Made by a program: the position numbers and the translations under genes. 64,000 nucleotides of DNA from Cydia pomonella. Its lineage: Eukaryota; Arthropoda; Insecta; Lepidoptera; Tortricidae. The DNA lies in contig NC_084704.1 in assembly GCF_033807575.1 (NCBI RefSeq), forward strand, positions 9,323,056 through 9,387,055, in the 5' to 3' direction. The notes below the pieces were generated by a model. It was not told the DNA's origin. It saw only the letters and a program-made list of their open reading frames with translations, and ran no database searches. Shown here one piece after another: positions 44,831 through 57,500 of this stretch. The first letter of the stretch is position 1. Each line of letters starts with the position of its first letter.

Positions 44831-46440
44831 TTATAAGATATAACGATATAGAATCGCAGAAAACAAGCATAATTATGTTTCATACAAAAGTGCTTGTTTC
44901 AACTATAACAATGTTTCAATCATAACCATTCCCACACACTCTGTGACAACGAGTGTTGCAGACATCGGGATGTAAAATGAAATAATAGACGCAATAAAAT
45001 AATCAGTATAAATTGTTTTATTACGTAAACAAAAACATGGCGATATGCCTATCAAAAAAAAATCCTTAACTCTCTCTGATATAAATTTTAGCAGTTACCT
45101 CATTAATCAGTAAGTGTTAATCATTTGGTCTATACACAAAAAAATTCTCCAGAATATGACAAAAACTTTTCTGAAAACCGCATCAAAATCGGTTAAGATG
45201 AACGCGAGATAATCGTGGACAAACATACATACAAACATACGGGTCAAACTGAGAACCTCCTTTTTTATGAAGTCGGTTAAAAACAAATGTTTACATTATC
45301 TCGAATAAAAAAACTGCAGATTAAAAAAAACTTCGTGTATCTTCGTATATCTTCAAATAAATGTCAACATTAATAGAATAAACATGTGCATCGAATACAG
45401 AACCTTATATTTTGAAGTCGGTTACTTTTGGGGACGATTAAAACACGAGGACGATTGAAACGTTTCAATCGTCCACAAGCAAGTTGTTTCTATCTTATTC
45501 TTTCTATGTATAAAAAAGACTCGAACGCTGATCAACGACCATTAAAAACATTCGTTTATTCCTAACTATAACACCAAAGTAATTTGATTAGTCAAAATAC
45601 AAGAGTAAAAGAAGAGAGCACAAATAATTACTTTTTACCGCGAAAAACTGGTTTGGCTCGTGGACACTCCCGTCTCGCACCGGCGCTCGAGCGCTACTGG
45701 CCAAGGATTCAAACATGGCCGACCGCGTGTTCCGAGTGTTACGTCAGACGCGTAGGTATTATAGTTTTCGAGAAATTTGACTTGTTTCAATCATGACGTG
45801 TTTCTATTGTCCCCGGTCTACCCTACTCCACAAAAAAATTTAAACTCAAAATTTGCAATTGTGGCGCCATCTAGTGAGGTTTAAGCATTGGGTAACCTAG
45901 TCGAACCACCTTAATGACTTCTATTTATTGTTATGAAGGTAATCTGGGAATTAAAACATGCGCTAAAAATAGGCAACCTAAACATAAATAACGCCTTAAA
46001 AAAATCAAAAGATAATAATCACACGCACAGAATAGGTTAACTATTTGGTACCCACATCAATAATGAACCGAAATTACCGACCTGTGGTCTCATTGAATAA
46101 AATTCATATAGGTATGTAGATATTATATGGAAGTGTCACAGCTAGTTCAACAAGCCCCGTCCGATACATAAATTTGTATAGAAAATGACTTTTTTCCTGC
46201 CTATTGTATGTTTTTCGAACGAATGAAGCTCTTTTGATCCTAATATATAGGAATAAAAATATTTATAACTTGATAATAAACTGTATTGTTACCTTTTATA
46301 TTGAAAAAACTTCAAAATACAGATATCATTATCTCTTAGGACAAAAGATACCTGTGATTTTGATTAATATGTAACATAATTTTTTTTTTTTTTGTAAATA
46401 CTAATTTAAAAACCTCACCCCAACAAAAACAAAAATGAAA
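44831..46440. other. Intergenic region with interspersed-repeat traces
   Basis: At 45,160-45,290 the string CGCATCAAAATCGGTT, ACAAACATACATACAAACAT, GAGAACCTCC and GAAGTCGGTTAAAAA matches a repeat I recall from moth genomes; GAAGTCGGTTA recurs near 45,413. A 70-codon frame at 45,584 has no signature. No gene is called. Confidence 0.4.
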
Positions 46441-46510
46441 AAAAAAACAAAAAGAAATTCCGTCGCCGGGATTCGAACCCAGAACCACTAGCTAGAACTG
46501 GATCACTACC
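46441..46510 (-). mobile_element. Possible SINE head with a B box
   Basis: On the minus strand GGTTCTGGGTTCGAATCCC contains a canonical B box and is followed by an A/T-rich tail (about 46,380-46,445). An A box is not clear, and no second copy lies in the window. Confidence 0.35.
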
Positions 46511-46864
46511 TACCAAAACCCGCCAGGTTAAACCGATTGTCAATTTTAGTACTGAGATACAAAGAGAGCGCCACTAGAAATAAACGAACTTTTGAAAGGG
46601 TCATTTTTTTGTATGGAGTTATCGTTCTTCTCCTAGTGAGTATTATATTCTTTGTTTGCGAGACTACTTGGGTGCTTAGCCAACATGTCAATAGGGCTTA
46701 TTACATCCATCCTGACGCCAGACGGCTGGCATAGCAAAATGGCTCTCAAAAGAAAATGAACAAGCACGGGCCCGACGTCGCTTTCGATCGCCAGCCGTCC
46801 GGCGGCAGGAAGGATGTTATTAAATCCTCCAAGCCTTTCAAGCAACTTTCAAGCATTATCACTC

Positions 46865-47165
46865 TATGGCAGTTTACATTCACGTGCGAGTGGCAAGCCG
46901 AACCGCGAGGCGCGTATGTAAACGGTGGGCTCGTGGCTCATCTTGTGGCTTGGCTCGCCACTCGTCGGGCTCATGTCCGAAGCGGTTTTTTGGGCACTAG
47001 TCAAACTACTCAAAGGGGCTCGTGGAGGACGCTCGCTTGCTGTTTACTAACCTTATACCGTGCCGATTGTGTTTAAAATTGATTAGGTCGAGGAGCTTAC
47101 AAGCTGTGGTTGAAACTCGACACGAGGCGCGAGCCGAGCCGCGAGTGTAAACGCAATTCCATACA
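46865..47165. mobile_element. GC-rich foldback element
   Basis: TTACATTCACGTGCGAGTGG and AAGCCGAACCGCGAGGCGCG at the left are mirrored imperfectly by GGCGCGAGCCGAGCCGCGAG and TGTAAACGC at the right. A second inner pair (GGGCTCGTGGCTCATC / CTCGTCGGGCTCATG) also shows. No coding capacity. Confidence 0.5.
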
Positions 47166-47221
47166 TGGCCTTTCTTCCATATATATATAGATATACGGGA
47201 CGATAACCCTACGCACCTCCA

Positions 47222-48049
47222 TTTTTAGGGTTCCGTAGCCAAATGACAAGAAACGGAACCCTTATAGATTCGTCATGTCCGTCTGTCTGTCCGTTTATGT
47301 CACAGCCACTTTTTTCCGAAACTATAAGAACTATACTGTTTAAACTTGGTAAGTAGATGTATTCTATGAACCGCATTAAGATTTTCACACAAAAATGAAA
47401 AAAAAAACAGTAAATTTCGGGGGTTCCCCATACTTAGAACTGAAACTCAATTTTTTTTTTCATCAAACTCATACGTGTGGGGTGTCTGGATAGGTCTTCA
47501 AAAATGATATTGAGGTTTCTAATATAATTTTTTTCTAAACTGAATAGTTTGCGTGACAGATACTTCCAAAGTTGTAAAATGTGTGCCCCCCCCCCCCCCC
47601 CCTAACTTCTAAAATAAGAGAATGATAAAACTAAAAAAATATATGATGTACATTACCATGCAAACTTCCACCGAAAATGGGTTTGAACGAGATCTAGTAA
47701 GTAGTTTTTTTTTATACCTCATTAAATAAAATAAAACATTTTTTTTTCATCAAACCCATACGTGTGGGGTATCTGTGGATAGGTCTTCAAAAATGATATT
47801 GAGGTTTCTAATATCATTTTTTTTCTGAACTGAATAGTTTGCGCGAGAGACACTTCCAAAGTGGTAAAATGTGCCCCCCCCCCCCCCCCCCCCTTGTTAC
47901 TTTTAAAATGAATGATATACCTAAAAAAATATATGATGTACATTACCATGCAAACTTCCACCGAAAATTGGTTTGAACGAGATCTAGTAAATAGTTTTTT
48001 TTAATACGTCATAAATGGACTAGTCCGACTCGCACTTGGCCGCTTTTTT
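47222..48049 (-). mobile_element. F1 element, about two units, minus strand
   Basis: On the plus strand it begins TTTTTAGGGTTCCGTAGCC, passes two C-runs (17-18 bases near 47,586 and 47,874), and ends with ACTCGCACTTGGCCGCTTTT. It lies about 540 bp upstream of the MSL3 start codon. Confidence 0.78.
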
Positions 48050-48592
48050 AAATTTGCCGCTCTTTTCTAATGACCGAAATGACTTGACAGACTATACTTA
48101 CTTTCCTCTTTGGATACGATAGCTGTTAATGCAGAAACAAAACGCATTGACATTGACGGATATATTTCTTCAGAGTCCAAATCGTATTTCCTAACTTAAG
48201 GACATCCTTTATATTTTAAATCTAACCGTGAATGTTGGGCACCTTATCTCGGTTTGGACTCAGAATAGACGCAAACAACACTAGCGGGCAAGGTGACGCC
48301 CGATTAAATCTTAAATAAATTGCTTTTATTTCGTTTTGGCACCGTAATATTACATAGTTTACGTCTAAAACTATCACAATAAAATATATACAATATAAAC
48401 ACATTTTACTACAGTTAATATTACAATTTTGAAGTATAGTTAGATATTCGTCACCGGGCGCGGGAGTATCAAACTAAAATAATAACACGGGCTCACAATA
48501 ATTCAACTCATACAGTGTTTAATGTTATGCATTTGATAAAAGTAGCCTTTTAAGGTACTAGCATCGGAACTCTGTCTTTTAGTGAAGCAAAA
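48050..48592 (+). promoter_or_regulatory. Upstream region of MSL3 (promoter not resolved)
   Basis: It contains no TATA box at a clear position. AAATTTGCCGCTCTTTTCTA near 48,052 has a relative at 62,172 and is probably repeat sequence. TCTGTCTTTTAG just before the start codon could be a splice acceptor for a 5' untranslated exon. The true transcription start cannot be placed. Confidence 0.35.
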
Positions 48593-51500
48593 ATGGTGTC
48601 TACAAGAGGCGTACGTTACAAATTCACTGAGGGTGAACGTGTTTTGTGCTATGAACCAGATCCCACAAAAGCTAAAGTCCTCTACGATTCAAAGGTATTC
48701 TACATTTATTATTTGTATTTGGTTCAATTTATTTTTGCCACTATTAATTTTTCTAAAATGTAACCTTATAACTGGCATGGCATGGTGTTTTAGTTGTTAT
48801 GTTTTTTTTTTTTTCTTTTAAGGTATTAGAAGTGATAGAAAGCAAGGACAAGCGGGGCAGGAGATCAGTGGAGTATCTGATACATTTTCAAGGTTGGAAT
48901 TCCTCATGGGACCGATGTGTGAGCGAGGATTTCGTGTTAAAAGACACAGAGGAGAACCGGCAGCTACAACGAGATCTCGCTGAGAAGTCACAATTGCAAC
49001 TGTATGTCTTCATATTTATGAATAATATGCTAACTTAGATAGCAAACCATAAATAATTGTACAAACAAATACTGGAGCTTAGTTAAATGGATAAAAAGTT
49101 TTAAGTATATACCTACTGATATTATACCTTGTCAAAATTATAAGGTAAACATAATTAATATAGATGTGTTTTTTTGCAATCAAAATATGTTCTAACACTT
49201 AATATTGGTATTGAAGTTTTTAAGTACCAATTAGAAATAAGAGTTTTAAACAGCTCTTTTTAAAGGCCATTAAATTGTATATATTGTGTGGTCTCATGTC
49301 ACAAAATAAATTATATAGTGCCAATTACACACACACTTTATCAGGCCCCAATTCGGGCCCGAGCCAGTTTATTTTTCTGTTTCACCACTATCAGCACATC
49401 ATTTATAATATTTGAAATGTAAAAAAATGGTTTATATGCAAAAATATCAAACATTTAACATTTTTGGCAGTTAGAATCAAAGTATTTGTTATATTTCAAA
49501 TATTGTTAACGATGTGCTGATATCACGTGAAACAGAAAACGAGTATCAGGCCCAAAATCGGGACTGTTTTCGAGCCCATTATCAGGAAGTGTAGTTGTAA
49601 TTGGCACTTATGCAAACTATGAGCATAGCCGTAGTGGGAGAACCCATGTGTAACAAATAGTGCCTACAAACAGAGAACCTGCCTAGCGGGTCACTGGCAG
49701 AACCTGTGTTAACTGAGTACCTATGTGATTGCTAGGTAGGCCACTTAGCTGCACAACTTTTCTATTTCTTATTGATGTATGCACATTCATGTCATAAAAT
49801 TAACCTCTATAGCAGCCATACAAGAAAAAATGGCAGTATTAAAATTGAATTTATTTAATTTTAAAATCAAACAACAAACCAAAAGCAACTCTTCCATTTA
49901 CTATAGATTCAAATTTGGAGGTAATTTGTACTAGTATTAGAACCATGGGAGGTTAATTCATGTATGGTCCATAGCAAGTTATTATAACATCCTTTACATG
50001 AAAAGTAAGGTTCCTGTATTATTATTGATAGTAGGAAATCCCCAACTTCTCCACTAGCATAAATAATATGGGGTAGTAAAGCCAGGTAAAATATCATAAA
50101 CCCATAGCTAAGAGGGGCACCAATTTGACTAAGAAGCTGTCAGCACAAGCCCCCATTTCCTTGGGCTACACCCTGTATTGTTATGCCATTGTCTTATTCC
50201 CAGCTTAATTTTTGTTGCATTACATCCATATTTTATATTGTATAAATGTTATTACAAAATCCTGTGTTCAGTGGTGCCTACTTGTACCGACGCGAGCGCA
50301 AGAAGGGCAGCAGCGCGGGCCCGGCCAAGCGCGCGCGCCACGGCTTCAGCGACGACGGCTCCTCGTCCAGCACGCAGCCCGACGGTGAGCCTGCGACTAG
50401 CGACCATAACAGTAGCCGAGGAATGCCTACTAATCACATGGCTTCAGGTAGACCGAGTGCTCATTTGACGTGTAAAAACTATGCAGTGCGAAGAATTTAA
50501 CCTGAAATGTTTGTGTCATTCTGTATCATATTGCTTTGCATGAGTAGTTTTGTGGTGTTATGATAGGGAATGGTATACTTTCGTTTTCCATTCGCACTAA
50601 TACGCATAACGCACTGACGCTCGCAGCGCGGCGCATTGGGCGCACAGAGAAATAGATACCTACACCGGTTAGGGATTTCTTGCGTGAGTGCGGTGCGTTG
50701 CTTTGTTTGCATTAGTAGTTTTGTAGTGTTGAGATAGGAACTAGTTTAGATCAATATATGTATTTACATTGTGTGTAAACTATAGTTGACGTTCAATGAC
50801 AGTGAACGTTCTCAAGAACGGCATAACTATAATGTAAACACCTGCTTTCATTCTTTCTTTTAAAAGAAAATAATATATTTGAATTTAGCTACAGTAAATC
50901 CCAACCCTCTTTTTGATATTTAACACATATCAGTGAAAGAATAAGGAACAAAGTCACATCGCGTTCTAATGGTGTACCCTTGTTTTGTCAACATACTTTT
51001 CATCGACAATGGTTCATCAAAATTTTAGTACTAGTAATATTGTTTGGCGTTATCTTATTTCAACTATTATTTGTTTAAATTTATCTTACTACGTAGAAAT
51101 ACTATTTAACGAATATTACTTAATTGGCACAACTACAAAACATTGCAATTCATTTCTTTGACGTATTACTTTAATACAATTTTAAAAAACCTACTTTAAA
51201 CTCTTCTGAAAAATAAATTAATAATATTATTGCATAATTATAGGGAGCGTGCATGAACTGTAGGAGGCAGCACAGGAGCCGTCAGATTTTTGGCGCGAGG
51301 CGTAAATGTGATGTTTTTTGTTCCGATGTAGCCCACAAGATGGCAGAACCTACTATGCACAAGAAAACACTTGACATGTAAATGTGCCTGTTTATGGTTC
51401 CGATTCAGACCACAAGATGGCAGACCCTCCAACGCGCACGGTCCCTATATCAAAAAATAGAACTGCGAGGCTTTCAAAGTAGGTTTAGGTTAAGTTAGAA

Positions 51501-54500
51501 CTGCGACCCCCAAGAAAACGAATTGTTGCCAGAAGTGGGTTAGGTTAGGTTAGAACTGCGACCCCCAAGAAAACGAACTGTTGCCAGAACTGAGAAAAAA
51601 ACCCGAAATGAAAAGCCATGACATGAATTTTTATTGAAATAAGTCTACTACCAATTACCTAAAAGACCTCGGTTCAAATTACCTAGTATCTAGTCCTCGA
51701 AATGACTTGTCGATGAAATTAAAATACTTGAAACGTTGTCTAATAAATAATATTCGATTAAATGTATGTCGGCAATTCAATGGTAAACCCGTTCTAATAG
51801 TTTTAATAATGTGTCGAAAGATGGCAGTAAACTTACTGTGAGTACAAAATTTTCTTTGACAATCCACCTCTATTGCAAATTCTCTTTGGTTCTACATAAC
51901 TGTTATTTCGCCAAAGCGCCAAAACTTTACGTTTTTCCCTATGAAACGGTTGCACTGTACTGTAATGGGGTATAGAGTAAATGCTTTTCTCCTGACTTAT
52001 TTTGTATGTTTTTATATTAATTTTGTGCGCAATTAGTAATTATTGCGTGGGTCCACACAGAGCGAGCAGCGTCGCGAGGAAATTTCCTAGCGCGGCAAAT
52101 GGCCAATTTAGACGTGCCTCGGTCGGAGCAGCTCTGCCGAGGGTAACGCGCGCGCTGCTTCGGTCGAGGCACGTCTACATGAGCCGTTTGGCGCGCGAGA
52201 GAATTTCTTCGCGACGTTGCTCGCTCTGTGTGGAACCGCCTATTCTATAAACAACCGATACTTGTATAATACTAGAACAATAAATAAATGATCGTTTGCA
52301 GACGGATCGACGGGAGACACGGACTCGTCCATGGGCTCGGGCTGCAGCAGCCCGCACTCGCCGCCGCCGCACCAGGGCCGCGCGCACATCACGCTGCCCT
52401 CCGCGCTCAGGTAAAATCACACTAAACTAAATTAACATTAAGTAGTACCCTGCTGGTAGTGACCCTGCCTATGAAGCCTAATAATAATATGTGTGATGAA
52501 ACAGATTGTTTCCGAGTTATGGGTGTTTTCTATGCATTTAAGTATTTGTATATCATATATATATCGTTTTATTATCGTTGTCTGAATACCCACAACACGA
52601 GCCTTCTTGAGCTTACTGTGGGGCTTAGTCAATTTGTGTAATAATGATTTTTTTTAATATGACAAAGGAAGAAAGGAAATGCATTTCTATGACAAAAAAA
52701 TTGCGTCTATAACACCATCGCACGTAAAAGACGTGCGTTTGTAGGAGACAAACCTCAGGGATGGTCCTTTAGCTAACGGTTCCTGATGCGGACAGGGATC
52801 GCCTGACGTTCGACTACCACCTGGTGGTGAAGCGCGGCCGCCTGGCGCGGCTGCCGGCGGCGCCGAGCGCGGCGCAGGTGCTGGAGTCCTTCGTCAAGTG
52901 GTTCGCGCGCGCCGGCGCCTGGCACCCGCAGCGCCCGCGCCACGACCCGCCCATGAAGCCCGACCTGCGCGACGTCTCCTGCAGGTTTCAGCCCTTTATC
53001 TACTTACCCATGCGTTTCGGACATTATGTCAAATTTTATCTCCATCTGCAACCCTGGAGATCAAATTCCATTTTCCAAATTCAAATTTTATTTCCCAAGA
53101 CATTTATTTTTGCGATACCGCGATTGGGCCTATGAAAGCAGAATAGCAGTATGAAGATTCTACCAGTTACGTTTTTGATGTAATCTTCCTCGCGTTAATT
53201 TTATTTATATTGGTTAGATTGAACCTGGTACGCGAGGTGGCGGACGGGCTGCGCGTGTACTTCGACTTCGTGCTGCGCGCGCAGCTGCTGTACAAGCAGG
53301 AGCGACAGCAGTACCACGAGCTGTGCGGCCAGTTCCTGCACGAGTGAGTCACTGCGCATTACATCTGTCGAGCTTTAGGGCCAGTTGCATCAACCACACG
53401 CAATGAATTAATCAACGCAACTCCCATACAATAAAAATTGGCGAACGTTGGTGTAACTGGCCCTTAGACGCATATAGACCCCGTGCACAGCGACGCATGG
53501 CGATATGTTTCGGCCGCAATTATTTTTTACACTATCTTGACGCATTGATTATCTCATTATACCTTGTTTTTATTTCATTACCAGATAACTAGATACACTG
53601 AACCAGTTAACCAGTTCTCGCTTTAAATTAGGCTGTCAATATTTCAGAGATGAGACAGAGGAGGAGGAAATGAAATCAGAGGTGGAAGAAGAAGAAGGCG
53701 CGTCTATGGAAACGGTGGCAGCCGAGGGCGCGGAGAAAGAGGACCCCGAGGACATCAAGAGCCCCAAGATACCCGAGTACTCGCACTTGCCGCCCGACCC
53801 TACCGAGTCAGAGGCACCCGCACGTATGTACATACATTATACGGTATACTCAACATTAACGCTTTCTTGTTTCACACCTACTTATGTCACTCATTGTACT
53901 GATATGCGATGTTTGATAATGGGTGGTAGGGGGAACTGACAGAACGAGGTAGTCTTATGTATCTTTCAGTAGGAGTAGTAGAGAAAGCTTGATAGTATTG
54001 TTTGTCCTTGTCACCGTTTTACTATGGTTTATGCTGGGCAACAAATAACCCGACCAAATTACGTAGGTTGGTTTTGGTATGACAGGAATGTCTCTCACGG
54101 GCGCACGCTGATCTATACGCACGCACGCTATACAATCCTACCATCTAGTCCATCTATGGACGAAAGTAACTAAGCCAAGTTAATAAGGAAAATATCGATC
54201 CGTTGGTTTGTTGTTATTCAATTACAAAACTACATACTTTTGATGTTTGTTACCTTTGGTGTTTCAAGACTTTGAATACACTTTTGACCGAGTGAGCACG
54301 AAGCGTCTCTGTTTCAGCTTGGACAAAAATGCTTTCGTATGCGGCGGTTAACCTCTACACATCGCATTTCTAAACCGATTCTGAGTTATCGAGTCGCAAC
54401 AGTTCGACAATTATATGGAATTTCTTTGTCGATTTAGTTTTTGGAATTTTTTAAAACTTGGTTCTACAGCTCCCAGTGACACTAGTTATCTATAATAAAG

Positions 54501-57500
54501 TATCTGACCTGTATTTTCGAACAGCAGCAGAAGAGCAACCCAATAATCACGACGAGCCAGCGGGCGCTAGTGAGGACGCCAACAACGCGAGCAATAACAT
54601 GGAGCCCGCCCGGAGCGAGCCGAGCGCCGACGAGGCCGACAACAAGCGCGAGGCGCGCCCCGCCACGCGCAGCGGCAACGTCAACCGCCGGTGAGACTGC
54701 TTTAGGCTAAGAACGCATTGCGAACCGCAACAAATTTATCGCAGTGCGTCACAGGATAGGTATACTGCACGCTGACAACAGCAAGGAAGGGGGCGTCCAT
54801 TAATTACATGTGGGGTTATTGGGACCGTGCGAAGTGCATGGTGGGGGTAAGTAAAGCGATCCCAGCGTATAAGGTGGTAAAAATTTGAACTAACTGCCGA
54901 TAGCGTCTTTAACATTTCTTACAATTCTCGGCTCGAAATGAAACTTTGATTTAGGATTACTCCTGAAATATTCATTTAAATTGTATGGTGTAAGGGACCA
55001 TTGTAAGCTGTATGAAATGCTTAATATAACTAACGTATTTATTTTGATAATTGTTAATAATGTATCCATGTAAATAGTTTTGCAAATGCCACGTATTACG
55101 TGATCTTTTTCTAGAAGTTACGAATATGTATAGTAAGTTATCCTTAAAAGATAGACATTTAACATCGCGGACTTTTTTGTAGACCTATGAATGATAAACA
55201 ACCCCACCATACATTGTGTTGTTATAGCTCAAACGGATTAGGCAGCGTTTTCGATTAAAGCTCCTAGCCAGCGTGATTTTTTCCGACAACATCGTTATAT
55301 TTCAAACAATTTACACAAAACCTTATACTTAAACAAGCTATATACTTAATCCTTCCTCAAGAATCACTCTATTGATAGATGAAAGTCGTATGAAAATCCG
55401 TTCAGTAATTTTTAGTTTTGAAGTAGTTTTATAAGATGTAGTGAATTGACGTTTTCTCCTAGACTTGCGGACACTAGGTTGCGTTGTTGCACGCTCCCAA
55501 TTGACGATTTTTTTTTTAGGAGGGTCACGATGATTTTGCCTCGAATCTCAAATATTTAGGTGGAAGTGTGGTATAGTTATATTCTTTTACATTAATAATA
55601 GGTATAATATATATTTCCACCTGAAGTATTTTTGTATGCATTGATTTTTTCCCATATAAGTTTCCAGTAAAATAATATGCCATTTATTTCAACAAACATA
55701 TAATTCATATCATAATAAACAACGATGGGTTAATTCCGGCAGGTTGCGGTCGCACAAGTCGGCGGTGTCCCAGTCGGAGAACGAGGAGCCCGCGCCCTGC
55801 ACGTCCACGGGCGAGCAGCGCGCCTTCGAGACTCTCTCGTCCAGGTACCAGTACTGGCCTTCTCAGTAACTTAGCTTTGCAAAATATACCTAGGTACCTT
55901 TGCTTTCACGCCCAAAACGCTCTTTGAAAATTGTATGTCGTCACAGTTTACGGTTTGACACATAACTTTGTACCTAAGTACCAAAGAGTAAAGTAAGTAT
56001 ATAGGTACATACACACGTAACACCAAGGCCCCCCGTTGTCTATTCTCAGTACAAAATTTGATACTCAAGCCGTAGCCATTAAGGTGGTGGGCAAGCTGTG
56101 TATGCGTGCGTGTGGATTTTTAACCAACTAATAATAAATAATAATAATAATAAGGTGTTGCTCCTGGTCGTCTTCACGACGGCATTTTCAGGGGCCCATC
56201 TAGTGGGCGGCGAATCACCGCCTGCCTCGATAACTAGTGGAAACATTGTTATGGCAGGTGTCCGGACGTCTTTGCAATAACCCAGTCTCATTGTCCTCCC
56301 AAACTTCAATCCATAGACCGTTATACTGTTCACTTTACTACAATAGTCCCAATGCCTGTTGCGACCGGTTCATGGGTGTCTATTTTGCGCCCGTGAACGG
56401 GTTCCAGCAGGCGTTCTACATGACATTAAAGCTCTCCAAGAGCCCTCTACGTGTTGGATCTATATCCCCACGGAAGCCTATCAAAAGACCGGGATGTATA
56501 GGCCCGTGAAATCCAAGGAGATATAATAATAATAAAATGCTTTATTGCACTACAAAAAAAAATGGTACAAAGTATGTAAAGGTATAAATATGTAGGTAAC
56601 AACAGGCGGACTTATCGCTAAACAGCGATCTCTTCCAGACAACCTAAAATAAATAAAATGATTTTATTTCGGATAAAACGTCCATAGTTGTTAGTTACAT
56701 TTTTACATTAATATAATATGTTTTCTGTAATAAGTAATTGAGTTTTTATATATCATAAATTATTCATTATCAATTAGCATTTCTATGTTCAAAGTTCAAA
56801 GTTATTTATTGTATATAAGAATCAGGTTACATTGCAGGTCGAATATACAATTACACATTCCGTTACACTGAGACTTTACCTTTTCAGGTGTATATACATT
56901 TGCATCATATATAGGTATTTACATATTTATCTAAAGAATAACAATACTTATGAGTCACTTAAATAATCATTAACACAATAAAAACATTTTTCTATAAGCC
57001 ACATTTTTGTGTTTGACTTGAACAGTTTGAGATCCATATCCTTAAAACGATCAGGTAACTTGTTATAAATTGTGATACACATAATATAGGCATTTTTTGC
57101 AGTGAGTGACAAGTTTACATATGGCTTAGGTAATCTGTGTCTGTATTTAGGTCTAGTTACGCGGCAATCCAATGGGTTATTATCCGTGAATAGGTATTTA
57201 TATTTGTGAACGAAAACAGAAACTTCATAAATATAGAGACTGGGAAAAGTAAGAATGCTATGTTTTATAAAATATGGACGGCATGAATCTCTAGGATGAA
57301 CTGAAAATATGGCTCGAATGCAGCGCTTTTGGACAATGAATACGTTATGTTTATCAGTGCAGTATCCCCAGATTGTTATGCCATATCTTAAAATCGAATG
57401 TACATATCCATGATATGCTATTAACGCTGCCTTAATGGAAATAGTTTGGCTAACTCTTCTCAGGGCAAATACAAACCTATTTACTTTGGAACATAATGTG

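Noticed and set aside
45584..45796. 70-codon frame on the plus strand
   Set aside because: Short, no recognisable motif, surrounded by repeat traces.
47586..47900. C/G homopolymer runs as a regulatory G-quadruplex cluster near MSL3
   Set aside because: They are the normal G-runs of F1 units and occur in every F1 copy, so proximity to MSL3 is not evidence of function.
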